From NCBI GenBank assembly GCA_964343365.1, contig CAYFJI010000002.1, positions 24,002 through 88,001 of the forward strand: 64,000 bases of DNA, read 5' to 3'. Within the stretch, counting starts at the first letter, position 1; each line of letters starts with the position of its first letter. The stretch comes from CAJXWH01 sp964343365 (GTDB lineage Bacteria; Pseudomonadota; Gammaproteobacteria; Arenicellales; UBA868). Shown here piece after piece: positions 53,248 through 62,742 of this stretch. The notes under the pieces are model-generated. The model worked only from the letters and a program-made list of their open reading frames with translations, was not told the DNA's origin and made no database searches. The position numbers and the translations under genes were made by a program.

Positions 53248-54237
53248 ATGTTACTTTCGGAGAAAAAGGTGTTAGTGACTGGAGGACTAGGCTTTATTGG
53301 TAGTAACTTAGTTATACGATGTTTGGAAGAGGGTGGAGCAGTTACTATTTTAGACAACCTAGATCCCAACTGTGGCGGTAATCTTAAGAATATAGAGGAA
53401 GTTAAAAGCGATGTTGACTTGGTGCTGGGTGATTTAACGGATTATGCTACAGTTTTAAGACAGATATCATCAAAAGACCTAGTTTTTAATTGTGCGGCCA
53501 GCATATCACATTCAATGTCAATGCAGGAACCATGGAATAATTTGGATGTGAATACTCGAGGCGTTCTTAATATTTTAGAAGCTCTCAAACGGGTGAATCG
53601 CGATGCACGATTTATCCATTTAGGAACTACAACACAACTTGGCCGAATGACAACGGAAATTGCAGATGAAGATCATTCAGAGTTTCCGCTAGATGTTTAT
53701 TCTGCTAATAAAGTTGCGTCAGAAAAATATGCGTTGATTTATAAAAATGCCTATGATCTAGATGTACAAGTTATTCGTTTGTCAAATATATATGGACCTC
53801 GAGCTGCTATACATACGCCACATTTGACTTTCAATAACTATTTTGTTGGTCTCGCACTTCAAGCTAAGCCGATTACTGTGTATGCTCCTGGTACACAAAT
53901 GCGAAATTTATTATATGTTGATGATGCGGTTGATGCATTACTTATTGCTGCTAAAACTGATAATGTAGATGGTAATCGACCAGTCTATTTTGCAACGAGC
54001 AATGATCACTACAGTGTTCGAGAAATTGCGGAAAAGATATCTCAGATAATCGGTGGATCAGTTGATTATATTGATCCACCCACCAAATTAGAAGCAATTA
54101 CTATTGGCGATTTTATAGTTAGTAATAAAAAAATAATGAGTAAACTCGGTTGGAATCCAAAAATAGATTTGGTTGATGGCTTAAAAAGAACTAAAGACTT
54201 TTTCTCATCGCGTCTTCCTGATTACTTGCCTGAATAA
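53248..54237 (+). CDS. NAD-dependent epimerase/dehydratase
   Basis: This is an extended short-chain dehydrogenase of the nucleotide-sugar type. The 329-residue protein has the NAD-binding VTGGLGFIGSNLVIRCLEEG near residues 10-29, VFNCAASISHSM, the catalytic pair in YSANKVASEKY (Tyr and Lys, near 150), RLSNIYGPRAAIHTP and the C-terminal substrate domain with GTQMRNLLYVDDAVDALL. It may be a 4-epimerase or a 4,6-dehydratase; the sequence does not decide. A GGAG ribosome-binding site precedes the ATG, 10 bp after the aminotransferase stop. Confidence 0.9.
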   Translation: MLLSEKKVLVTGGLGFIGSNLVIRCLEEGGAVTILDNLDPNCGGNLKNIEEVKSDVDLVLGDLTDYATVLRQISSKDLVFNCAASISHSMSMQEPWNNLDVNTRGVLNILEALKRVNRDARFIHLGTTTQLGRMTTEIADEDHSEFPLDVYSANKVASEKYALIYKNAYDLDVQVIRLSNIYGPRAAIHTPHLTFNNYFVGLALQAKPITVYAPGTQMRNLLYVDDAVDALLIAAKTDNVDGNRPVYFATSNDHYSVREIAEKISQIIGGSVDYIDPPTKLEAITIGDFIVSNKKIMSKLGWNPKIDLVDGLKRTKDFFSSRLPDYLPE

Positions 54238-54269
54238 TTAATTTAATTTTTCATGGTAAAAATTAACTT

Positions 54270-55016
54270 ATGAAAAAAATATTAACAAGAAAAGAATTCG
54301 AGAAAGAGAGAGCAGAATTTGCCAAAAAGATGGCAGATGATAGATTTCTTCGTGACAAGGCGCGTGATCTTTTGACATCTGCAGATAGATACAACTGGAT
54401 TCATCAGACGAACTGGCTTGGTGAGCCCATCTTGAATACCGCAGAAGATATGTTTGCAATACAGGAACTGGTCTATCGTACTCGTCCTGAATTTATTATT
54501 GAGTCGGGGGTAGCATGGGGTGGCTCATTGTTATTCTATTCCAGTCTAATGGAGTTATTTGGTGGACAAAAAATAATCGCTATAGATGTTTATCAACCAG
54601 ACGATCTCATAAAGCGGATTTCTTCGTATGGAAGCTTAAGCGAACGTATAATATGGATAAATGGATCATCTACCGCAGAGAAAACGATCGAATCTGTTAG
54701 GAAAATTGTTGGTAACAATAGGAAGAATATTGTAATTCTGGATTCAGATCATTCACATCAACATGTACTCGAAGAACTTAGAATATATTCGGGTTTTGTT
54801 GGGAAGGGTTATCATCTAATTTGTGGTGATACCATTGTTGAACATATTCCTCCGCAATTACATCGACCTAGATCATGGGGACCTGGAAACAATCCTGAAA
54901 CAGCACGTTTGGAGTTTCTTCGAGAGACCGATAGATTCGAAATAGATACACGTATTGAAAATAAACTCTTAATGACAACTAATCCCTCTGGTTATTTAAG
55001 AGCTGTTAAAGATTAG
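54270..55016 (+). CDS. Cephalosporin hydroxylase (CmcI) family protein, putative methyltransferase
   Basis: This 248-residue protein matches the CmcI/rhamnosyl O-methyltransferase family, which has a SAM-binding Rossmann fold and occurs in polysaccharide and antibiotic loci. Motifs are IQELVYRTRPEFIIESGVAWGGSLLFY (SAM motif I, near 67-95), IIAIDVYQPDD with the acidic residue of motif II, VILDSDHSHQHVLEEL (near 150) with metal-binding acidic and His residues, and RPRSWGPGNNPETA. An O-methyl transfer to a sugar is most likely; CmcI itself helps methoxylate cephalosporins. Confidence 0.85.
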   Translation: MKKILTRKEFEKERAEFAKKMADDRFLRDKARDLLTSADRYNWIHQTNWLGEPILNTAEDMFAIQELVYRTRPEFIIESGVAWGGSLLFYSSLMELFGGQKIIAIDVYQPDDLIKRISSYGSLSERIIWINGSSTAEKTIESVRKIVGNNRKNIVILDSDHSHQHVLEELRIYSGFVGKGYHLICGDTIVEHIPPQLHRPRSWGPGNNPETARLEFLRETDRFEIDTRIENKLLMTTNPSGYLRAVKD

Positions 55017-55041
55017 AAAACGCACAGATGCATAGGTATTT

Positions 55042-56268
55042 ATGAAAGATTGTGTAATCTGCCGAAGTAAGATTAAGCCATTCATTTCCTTTGGAAGAAT
55101 GCCTCTAGCTAATGGTTTTATTTTGCCTAGCGAAACATTTAATGAGTATTTTTATGAACTTGCAGTCGCATTTTGCAGCAAATGTTTCGCTGTTCAACTT
55201 ATGGATCAGCCAGATCGCGAGAAAATGTTTCATTCTGATTACCCATTTTTTTCCGAAACATCGGCGTTAATGGGACAACATTTTGATCGATTAGCAAGTC
55301 AGATATTAAGTAAAAATCTGGCTGGAAGGATTAATCCATTTGTTGTAGAAATTGGCAGTAATGATGGGATTTTATTAAAGAATTTCCATAGAGCGGGCAT
55401 TAGATATCTCGGCATTGAGCCTTCTTCCGGAGTTGCTGAAATTGCCAAGAAAAAGGGTTTGAATACGATCATTGATTTTTTTGATCCAGATCTGGCAGAA
55501 AATGTTCGGACACAATATGGATTTGCAGATGTTATCGTTGCCGCAAATGTTGTATGTCATATCCCAACTCTACCTTCTATATTTGAGGCTGTAAAAGTGC
55601 TCCTACATTCGGAAGGATTTTTTATTTTTGAAGATCCGTATGTAGGAGAGGTGATTAGAAAAACCTCCTATGATCAAATATATGATGAACACTACTTTCT
55701 TTTTTCACTTTTGTTTGTAAGGAATTTGGCACGGATGCATGATATGGAGTTGATTGATGCGGAATCTCAAGAAACTCATGGGGGCTCGATGAGATATACC
55801 TTAGTTAAAAAGGGAAATTTGAGTCAATCTTGTAACACTAGAGTTGATTCTTTGATAGCGAAAGAGCTCGAGTTAGGCCTTGATAAAGAGATAACCTACA
55901 CACAGTTTATGAAAAGTTGTCAAATTCACCGAATGCGATTCCTTGAGCTACTAGATAGGATAAAGTCAGATGGAAAGTCCATCGTAGGATATGCAGCAAC
56001 ATCAAAGAGTACTACGATTATTAATTATTGTGGCATAACGGATAAATACCTCGACTATATATGCGATACGACTCCGGTTAAGCATGGCAAACTTAGTCCA
56101 GGGGCCCATATTCCAGTGAAGCCACACAGTGAATTTCGCAGAAATTATCCTGATTATGCCTTACTTTTTGCTTACAACCATGAGAAAGAAATTATGGAAA
56201 AAGAGAAAGAGTTCACTGCACAGGGCGGACATTGGCTGCATTACGTACCCACAGTTAGGACTCAGTAA
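55042..56268 (+). CDS. Sugar C-methyltransferase, zinc-binding class I SAM family
   Basis: This 408-residue protein has the TylC3/NovU-type layout: an N-terminal zinc-binding domain with Cys4, Cys7, Cys45 and Cys48, a SAM domain with FVVEIGSNDGILLKNF (near 92-107), and a C-terminal domain starting near residue 300 with IVGYAATSKSTTIINYCGI. In relatives this enzyme adds a C-methyl branch at C3 of a 4-keto-deoxysugar nucleotide. It stops one base before the next aminotransferase begins, so a branched, aminated deoxysugar is plausible. Confidence 0.87.
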   Translation: MKDCVICRSKIKPFISFGRMPLANGFILPSETFNEYFYELAVAFCSKCFAVQLMDQPDREKMFHSDYPFFSETSALMGQHFDRLASQILSKNLAGRINPFVVEIGSNDGILLKNFHRAGIRYLGIEPSSGVAEIAKKKGLNTIIDFFDPDLAENVRTQYGFADVIVAANVVCHIPTLPSIFEAVKVLLHSEGFFIFEDPYVGEVIRKTSYDQIYDEHYFLFSLLFVRNLARMHDMELIDAESQETHGGSMRYTLVKKGNLSQSCNTRVDSLIAKELELGLDKEITYTQFMKSCQIHRMRFLELLDRIKSDGKSIVGYAATSKSTTIINYCGITDKYLDYICDTTPVKHGKLSPGAHIPVKPHSEFRRNYPDYALLFAYNHEKEIMEKEKEFTAQGGHWLHYVPTVRTQ

Positions 56269-57363
56269 ATGACTTTTGTTGCAAATCCGAAAGCACAATA
56301 TCTATCGGAACAATCTATTATTGATGACGCTATAAGCCGCGTACTGCATAGTGGAGATTATGTATTAGGCAGAGAGGTTAAAAGATTTGAGAAAGAATTT
56401 TCTACTTTTATAGGGGTTGAATATGGTGTAGGAACGGCTAACGGAACAGATGCTGTACGTATTGCGCTAATGGCTTTAGGAATTAAGCCCGGCGATGAGG
56501 TTATTACCCCGTCTCATACTGCTGTGGCATCTGTCTGTGGAATTGTTTCAGCCGGCGCTACCCCAGTTTTTTGTGATGTTGATGAAGATTATTTCACTAT
56601 ACAACCGAATTTAATTCCTAGTTTGATTACCACGAAAACCAAAGCTATTTTGGTTGTCCACATTTATGGTCAATCCGCAGATTTGGATTTTATCATGTCT
56701 ATCGCAGAGGATTACCGTTTGTTGGTGGTGGAAGATTGTGCACAAGCTCACGGAGCCACCTATAATGATCGACGGCTGGGTAGTTTCGGAAATGCCAGTT
56801 GCTTTAGTTTTTATCCAACCAAGAATCTAGGCGGGATTGGTGATGGTGGCATGATACTTACTAATGATTCTGAGATATTAGAAAAAGCCAAATTACTTCG
56901 ACAGTATGGTTGGAGAGAAAATCAGTGTAGTGAAATTATTGGATCTAATTCACGATTGGATGAGATTCAAGCGGCAATTCTTAGGGCAAAACTACCGAGC
57001 CTAGTTACAAAAAATGAAGCGCGACAAAAACTGGCTAGATTGTACAGTGAAAATTTTCTTAATCTTCCAATAAAAATTCCTAAAGAACGGCCTAACTGTA
57101 AGCATTCCTATCATCTTTATGTTATCCAGTTGCAAGAAAGAGATAGGTTGATGAAATACTTAAAAGAAAAAAATATTTTTGTCGCTATACACTACCAAGC
57201 GCCAGTCCATAAACAACCTGCCTATAGGAAGTTTGGTTCTGTTTCGAATTTGATAAATACGGAGAAAATTAGTGAGCGTATAGTATCGCTTCCTATTTAT
57301 CCAGAATTGAGTGATGAACGAGTAAAATTTATTTCGAAAACTATAGAGAAATTTTTTGACTAA
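56269..57363 (+). CDS. DegT/DnrJ/EryC1/StrS aminotransferase (second copy)
   Basis: The second PLP sugar aminotransferase of the locus has 364 residues. Motifs are GTANGTDAVRIALMALGI, EVITPSHTAVASVCGIVSAGATPVF, VVEDCAQAHGA (near 157) and the PLP lysine in FSFYPTKNLGGIGDGGMI (near 183), with RLDEIQAAILRAKLP downstream. The HTAVAS and CAQAHGA segments resemble the group acting on 3-keto sugars (TylB/FdtB-like), while the first copy at 52125 has diverged. It directly abuts the C-methyltransferase gene (TAAATG). Confidence 0.9.
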   Translation: MTFVANPKAQYLSEQSIIDDAISRVLHSGDYVLGREVKRFEKEFSTFIGVEYGVGTANGTDAVRIALMALGIKPGDEVITPSHTAVASVCGIVSAGATPVFCDVDEDYFTIQPNLIPSLITTKTKAILVVHIYGQSADLDFIMSIAEDYRLLVVEDCAQAHGATYNDRRLGSFGNASCFSFYPTKNLGGIGDGGMILTNDSEILEKAKLLRQYGWRENQCSEIIGSNSRLDEIQAAILRAKLPSLVTKNEARQKLARLYSENFLNLPIKIPKERPNCKHSYHLYVIQLQERDRLMKYLKEKNIFVAIHYQAPVHKQPAYRKFGSVSNLINTEKISERIVSLPIYPELSDERVKFISKTIEKFFD

Positions 57364-57448
57364 AAAGACCTTCTTTGGACATCATTTGGTTAGTGAGCGA
57401 TTTTTATTTCGATTCGATTATTAGAAATTTGAGCATGCCTTAAACTAA

Positions 57449-58372
57449 ATGAAGATTTTAATAACTGGAGCGCTAGGACACATCGGATCAAAGTTCATTC
57501 ATAGTGTGCGGCCAAGTGATTTTGAAGAGATAAGGCTTGTGGATAATTTGTCGACACAGCGGTATGTTTCTATGTTCAATTTACCAGAAGATGTGAAATT
57601 TTCTTTTTTTGAATGTGATATACGGGACCGTGTTTTCGAGTCTTTGGTTATAGGCGTCGATGCTGTGGTGCATCTTGCAGCAATAACTGATGCAGAATCT
57701 AGTGTCAAAGATCCAGATTCTGTCTCTGATGTTAATTTAAAAGCTACTATAAAAATAGCAGAAATTTGTGCATCTAATAATATAAAGCTATTTTTTCCAT
57801 CGACAACAAGCGTTTATGGTAGCCAAGATAATATTGTCACCGAACAGTGTTTGAGAACTGATCTAGCTCCTCAGAGTCCCTACGCCGAGTCTAAACTTTT
57901 AGCCGAGGAGTATTTGATAGAACAAAGGGCGAAACAACGATTAAATTGTGTTATCTATAGGATGGGAACTATATTTGGAATCTCCAAGGGAATGCGTTTT
58001 CATACAGCGGTTAACAAATTTTGCTGGCAAGCCGCATTTAATTATCCACTAACTGTATGGAGCAGTGCAGTAAATCAAAAAAGACCTTATCTAGGTATAG
58101 ACGATGCAGTCTCCGCGATTCAAATATTCTTGAAACGAGATCAATTTAAATTCCCAATTTACAATGTAGTGTCTGAAAATTATTCTCTATCAGATATTAT
58201 TAATCAGATAAAAATGAAAAAACCAGAATTGACTGTCGAGCTGGTTAATTCTCCCATAATGAATCAGTTATCTTACGAAGTTTCAAACAAACTATTTGTC
58301 AGTGAAGGATTTGAATTTAAGGATAATGTGTATTCGGGTATAACAGATACACTGCTAATGCTTGGTGTTTAA
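57449..58372 (+). CDS. NAD-dependent epimerase/dehydratase (second copy)
   Basis: This 307-residue extended SDR has ILITGALGHIGSKFIHSV at the N-terminus, VVHLAAITDAESS, STTSVYGSQD, the catalytic YAESKLLAEEYL (Tyr and Lys, near 150) and IYRMGTIFGISKGMRFHTAVNKFC. The C-terminal region has the GIDDAVSAIQIFL motif. It differs from the first epimerase and is probably a nucleotide-sugar 4-reductase or epimerase of the locus. An 85-bp gap precedes it, without a clear promoter. Confidence 0.87.
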   Translation: MKILITGALGHIGSKFIHSVRPSDFEEIRLVDNLSTQRYVSMFNLPEDVKFSFFECDIRDRVFESLVIGVDAVVHLAAITDAESSVKDPDSVSDVNLKATIKIAEICASNNIKLFFPSTTSVYGSQDNIVTEQCLRTDLAPQSPYAESKLLAEEYLIEQRAKQRLNCVIYRMGTIFGISKGMRFHTAVNKFCWQAAFNYPLTVWSSAVNQKRPYLGIDDAVSAIQIFLKRDQFKFPIYNVVSENYSLSDIINQIKMKKPELTVELVNSPIMNQLSYEVSNKLFVSEGFEFKDNVYSGITDTLLMLGV

Positions 58373-58469
58373 ATGCCGATTTTTGACAGACTCAAATTGT
58401 TTTTAAATTGCATTAAATTTGAGATTCGATTTCTGGATAAGAACTAAGAAGTGACCGTGTAGGTGACAT

Positions 58470-60671
58470 ATGTTATTCAGTATCAATAATAATTTCCGAT
58501 TTTCGCCGGCGACGGTAGCCCTGATTTGTTTTTTTTCGTCAGTAATAGCTCTCCACATATGGGGACTTATGCCGTATAACCAACTTGATCCTTTCGTTTA
58601 TCTTTATGAGTTAGGTCAAGCTAAAGGAATGAATCATCCGCAATTCCAATATCTAGCGAAGATGCCAATATACAATTTATTTTCGTTAGATATCCTTACA
58701 TTGCCAGTTTTCAATTTTTTTGTTGGGTTACTTGTAAAATTCTTGAAAACTTTATTCGGAATTTTGATAGTCCGTTTTTTTATTAAAAATGACTTAATAG
58801 TGATTTTATTCTTGTTAGTTTTAACAGTTGGATTATATATAGAACCAAGCTCTTTCCAATTCACTATCAAACATCCCACCTATTTTCACTTCAGAGAAAC
58901 TGGAAGTTTATTGATCCTTCTCGCAATATGGTGCGCATTGAATAGGAAATGGTTTTTTTCAGGAAGTTTTTTTGGGATTTGTCTGTTAGTTCATCCAGGT
59001 ATAGGTCTCCTAACACCCTTATTAGTTGCGCCAATGTTGATTTTATCTAAAAGTACCAATCCTCTTTTTTCTTATGAACATCGCCTAAAGTCATTAAGTA
59101 AGATAGCAGTTCCATTTTTATTTTTCTTTTTTATTGCATTTACAACTTCTGGATATAGTACTTCGCTAGGTACTGGATTAGTGAACTTTCCAATTCAATT
59201 ATTTTCTCTTAAATTTTATCCAGATGATTATTTTCTGGTGGATCGAATTGCTACATCAAGTGAGTATTTAATTGGTTTTAGTCAAAATAAATTCATCTTA
59301 AGTTTAGGAATAGTTACTGTATTTCTAATTTATTTTTTAACCCTTAAGTCTTCGATCGAAAACTCATATGGATTGTCGACTACTCTTATTCTTTTAATCT
59401 TTCTATTCTTAATCACATATTACGTTCGCACCTCAATATATTTGTTAGTTTTTCTGGGATTCGTAAATATATTCATATTTCGTTCGTTTAGAATTACAGA
59501 CGAGAATGATGATTCTATCAAGAATTATCTTCGCAATCCTTTGGTGGTATTTACTGGAACCACGATATTTTATTTTTTTATATCATTAATAATTGAGAGC
59601 CGATATGGAGGGCTAATTACTGGTTTGGCACCAGTGTATTATGGAATAGATTTGTGGTTTGGGCTCTATTTCAATACGCTGATAGCAACGTTTTTGTTAA
59701 CTTTAGTAATTGCGCAAATTTTGGTATTCTTGGAAGAGCGTATTTTACGCAAGCCAATATCAAAAAGAAAAATTACTCTTATTACTCTATTTTTTTTCTT
59801 GGGGGCCGCGATAATAAGTTTTTGGACTTCAGATACTCGTCAAAAGAATTCGGTAACTGGTGAGGAAATTTATTTATCTTTGGTGAATCCTTCCGATAAG
59901 GAATTTATTCATAGACAGTCTCCTTTAGAAAATATATACGAAGAAAATCGTTATTTGGAAGAGGGAAGTAGCAAATCTTTCAATACTATTCGTCAGGAGA
60001 TAATAGATCTAAATTATGAAATACTTTTTAAGCGAGATGAATATACGTTACCAAAACTAGAGGACTTAGAAATCGGAAATTCACGTTATTTAAGTCGATT
60101 AAAAGCTAATGCATTAGGTAACTATTATGCTGCAAGTGGGCAAATGTGGAAATCACATGCGTTTTTTAAAAAAGCTAATGATTCGGTAGGGGTATTTAAT
60201 TCAACTCCTATCTTGAAAGATAATTTGGAAATAGATTTTCCATTGAAAATATCATACGAGACTTACATGAACGCATTAGATTGGATAAGAAAAGAGATCT
60301 CTGATGGAGAACTAATTCTAAATGCACCACACTTTAGGATGGCAAATTTTATTGCATCGAAAAATTTTTTCTTTCAGATAGATAGTAGCTTTCTTTCGGC
60401 AACACTATCCTATCAATGGGCAGAGAAATTTCTCGTTCGACAAAGAAATATTTTGGGTATAACTATTTTAGATGTCCCAGGCTTCAAAAAAACCTCCGAA
60501 ACCCATGAATTTCGCTACGCATTCTTGTCACTTACCGACAATGACCTGATCCGAATATTAGACCTTTATCCTGAAATTAAATACATTTTCACCGAAAAAA
60601 ATCACAACTTAAATCTTCCGGTATTGTTTGTTAATGATAACTTTGTTGTTTACGAATTGGTTGGACTTTAA
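58470..60671 (+). CDS. Large integral membrane protein of unknown function in the sugar locus
   Basis: I do not recognise this 733-residue protein. The first 440 residues hold about eleven hydrophobic helices, with a loop containing LDPFVYLYE after helix 1, FHFRETGSLLIL and FGICLLVHPGIGLLTPLL. An acidic loop after the first helix is what GT-C glycosyltransferases carry, but no diagnostic motif is clear. The rest (about 455-733) is soluble and largely helical. The gene is visibly AT-rich compared with its neighbours and lies at the end of the locus. It could be a lipid-linked-sugar transferase or polymerase; both are inference. Confidence 0.75.
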   Translation: MLFSINNNFRFSPATVALICFFSSVIALHIWGLMPYNQLDPFVYLYELGQAKGMNHPQFQYLAKMPIYNLFSLDILTLPVFNFFVGLLVKFLKTLFGILIVRFFIKNDLIVILFLLVLTVGLYIEPSSFQFTIKHPTYFHFRETGSLLILLAIWCALNRKWFFSGSFFGICLLVHPGIGLLTPLLVAPMLILSKSTNPLFSYEHRLKSLSKIAVPFLFFFFIAFTTSGYSTSLGTGLVNFPIQLFSLKFYPDDYFLVDRIATSSEYLIGFSQNKFILSLGIVTVFLIYFLTLKSSIENSYGLSTTLILLIFLFLITYYVRTSIYLLVFLGFVNIFIFRSFRITDENDDSIKNYLRNPLVVFTGTTIFYFFISLIIESRYGGLITGLAPVYYGIDLWFGLYFNTLIATFLLTLVIAQILVFLEERILRKPISKRKITLITLFFFLGAAIISFWTSDTRQKNSVTGEEIYLSLVNPSDKEFIHRQSPLENIYEENRYLEEGSSKSFNTIRQEIIDLNYEILFKRDEYTLPKLEDLEIGNSRYLSRLKANALGNYYAASGQMWKSHAFFKKANDSVGVFNSTPILKDNLEIDFPLKISYETYMNALDWIRKEISDGELILNAPHFRMANFIASKNFFFQIDSSFLSATLSYQWAEKFLVRQRNILGITILDVPGFKKTSETHEFRYAFLSLTDNDLIRILDLYPEIKYIFTEKNHNLNLPVLFVNDNFVVYELVGL

Positions 60672-60757
60672 TTTATTGAGCTGAGTTACTGGTAAGATAA
60701 TAATGGCTAGTAAAAAATTTAATTCAATTCACTGCTTTAAGATCGGAGAACAGTATT

Positions 60758-61939
60758 TTGCTAAATAAAGATACTCTAAATTTTAGCAATGGACCACGCC
60801 CTTTAGAGGGTACGAATATTGTAGAAATTGGGACAAGTGTTGCGGGCCCTTATGCAGGGTGGGTTCTGGCAGCGCTGGGAGCGACTGTAACAAAAATAGA
60901 AAGACCTGAAATGGGTGATGATATTCGACAATGGGGGCCTCCATTTTGGTGTCAGTCATCTACTATGTTTCATACGTACAATCGTGGAAAAGATTCGTTA
61001 GAGTTGGATCTAAAAAATCCGAATAGTGCACATAAGCTAAGGAAGTGGATTGTTAGCAAAGCAGACGTTGTTCTACAGAATTTGAAGCCTGGTGTAGTTG
61101 AGCGAGCTGGCTTAGATTCTAGTAGTTTATGTTCCGAGAACACTAGGTTGATATACTGCAATGTGCGAGCTTATGGTGATGCAGGACCCCTTAAAGATCA
61201 ACCTGGATATGATCCTTTAATGCAGGCATTTTCTGGTTTAATGAGTGTTACAGGCGAAAATGGCGAAAAGCCGGTTCGTGTTGGCACGTCGATTATTGAC
61301 AAAGGCACAGGTTTATGGTGTGTGATTGGAATTTTAACAATGCTGGAACGGCGCCATAGAACAGGCCATGGTGGTGTAGTAGACACATCTTTGCTTGAGA
61401 CAGCGCTGGCTTGGATGGGTTTTCACGTTACGGATATGGAAGCGACTGGAAAAATTCCTATTTCGGAAGGTTCTGGTGTCAGAGGAATTGCACCCTATCA
61501 AGCATATAGCTGTGTAGATGGTTACTTAGTAGTGGCAGCCGCAAACGATAGATTGTTTGAAAAATTGGTTGGTGTATTGGGTCATCCAGATTGGGCCCTA
61601 GATCCACGCTTCAAAACTAACCCAGATCGCTACACTAATTTGCAGGCGCTTAACGCTCTATTAGAGCCAATTTTTTCTACTAAAGAAATAACTTTTTGGC
61701 AAGAAAGATTTGGGAAGGTTGGGGTTCCATGTGCCCCAGTACAAACCTTGGATCAAGTTGTTAAGCATGAGCAAGTTGAAGCGCTTGGCATATTGGAAAA
61801 ATTCGACACAGATGGGATTAATATGGTGGGGCTGCCGCTCAATTTTAATAAACATCGCCCACCACCAGCATCAAACGCACCCGAATTAGGAAGTTACAAC
61901 AATATTTTCGATGCATTTAAGGGGGAGGATGAAGCGTGA
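60758..61939 (+). CDS. CaiB/BaiF class III CoA-transferase
   Basis: Class III CoA-transferases move CoA between carboxylic acids. The 393-residue protein has IVEIGTSVAGPYAGWVLAALGATVTKIERPE near the N-terminus, YNRGKDSLELDLKNP, PVRVGTSIIDKGTGLW with the nucleophilic Asp (near 178), SLLETALAWMGFHV and the C-terminal PCAPVQTLDQV. Start is TTG 60758 with GGAGA 8 bp upstream, and no ATG fits. Its stop overlaps the enoyl-CoA hydratase GTG, so the operon probably activates an unknown acid and then oxidises it. Confidence 0.9.
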   Translation: MLNKDTLNFSNGPRPLEGTNIVEIGTSVAGPYAGWVLAALGATVTKIERPEMGDDIRQWGPPFWCQSSTMFHTYNRGKDSLELDLKNPNSAHKLRKWIVSKADVVLQNLKPGVVERAGLDSSSLCSENTRLIYCNVRAYGDAGPLKDQPGYDPLMQAFSGLMSVTGENGEKPVRVGTSIIDKGTGLWCVIGILTMLERRHRTGHGGVVDTSLLETALAWMGFHVTDMEATGKIPISEGSGVRGIAPYQAYSCVDGYLVVAAANDRLFEKLVGVLGHPDWALDPRFKTNPDRYTNLQALNALLEPIFSTKEITFWQERFGKVGVPCAPVQTLDQVVKHEQVEALGILEKFDTDGINMVGLPLNFNKHRPPPASNAPELGSYNNIFDAFKGEDEA

Positions 61940-62739
61940 CTATATTTTCTGATCTAAATGTTGAGACTCTACTTGTCTCGGAAGACGAAAATGTTTTAAA
62001 AATTGTCCTTAACAGGCCCGATTCTTCAAATGCGATCAATACAAAAATGGGTGAAGAATTGAGAGATCTAATGTTAATGATCAATAAAGATTCGCATAAC
62101 ATTAGGTGTATAGTTTTAACAGGATATGGAGATCGTGCATTTTGCGCAGGTGCTGATCTTAAAGAAAGAAATGGAATGACAGATAAACAGTGGATGCAAC
62201 AGCATGAGATTTTTGAAAGCGTTGCTTTCGCGATTATGGAATGCAGTTTACCAATGATTGGAGCCGTAAATGGAGCTGCTATTGGCGGGGGTTTGGAGTT
62301 AATTTTAGCCTGTGATTTTGCTTGGAGTTCTACTACTGCTCGATTTGCGCTTCCTGAGACCTCCCTGGGGATTATTCCTGGGCTTGGTGCTACACAGTAT
62401 TTGCCGCGTGCAGTTGGAACAAGGCGTGCGAAAGAAATAATTTTGTCAGGATCTGTGTTTTCATCGGAAGAAGCGTTTTCTTGGGGTTTAGTTGGCAAAA
62501 TACTTGATCCAGAAGAACTTTTGCCTCAAGTGATGCATCTTGCCCAAAAAATTTCTTTAAATGCACCTATAGCAAATCGAGAAGTAAAAAAGTCTTTAAA
62601 TCACGCACTACAGTCAGATCTGAGAGATGGTTATAGATTTGAATTGGAGTGCTATCGTGAGACAGTTCCGACTGTTGATAGGTTAGAGGGTATTGCGGCT
62701 TACAATGAAAAAAGAAAACCGATATTTAGAGGAAAATGA
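61936..62739 (+). CDS. Enoyl-CoA hydratase/isomerase family protein
   Basis: This crotonase-fold protein of 267 residues has ILNRPDSSNAINTKM-type N-terminal sequence, GDRAFCAGADLKERNGM (oxyanion-hole region, near 65-82), AAIGGGLELILACDFAW with the first catalytic Glu (near 121) and LPETSLGIIPGLGATQYLPR with the second (near 141). Both glutamates needed for hydratase activity are present. It resembles the AUH/methylglutaconyl-CoA hydratase group, but that substrate is not proven. GTG 61936 overlaps the CoA-transferase stop in a GTGA arrangement. Confidence 0.92.
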   Translation: MTIFSDLNVETLLVSEDENVLKIVLNRPDSSNAINTKMGEELRDLMLMINKDSHNIRCIVLTGYGDRAFCAGADLKERNGMTDKQWMQQHEIFESVAFAIMECSLPMIGAVNGAAIGGGLELILACDFAWSSTTARFALPETSLGIIPGLGATQYLPRAVGTRRAKEIILSGSVFSSEEAFSWGLVGKILDPEELLPQVMHLAQKISLNAPIANREVKKSLNHALQSDLRDGYRFELECYRETVPTVDRLEGIAAYNEKRKPIFRGK

Positions 62740-62742
62740 GGT

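Noticed and set aside
47258..60757. Integrated mobile element at tRNA-Met
   Set aside because: No integrase, transposase or repeated tRNA end was found, so no boundaries can be supported.
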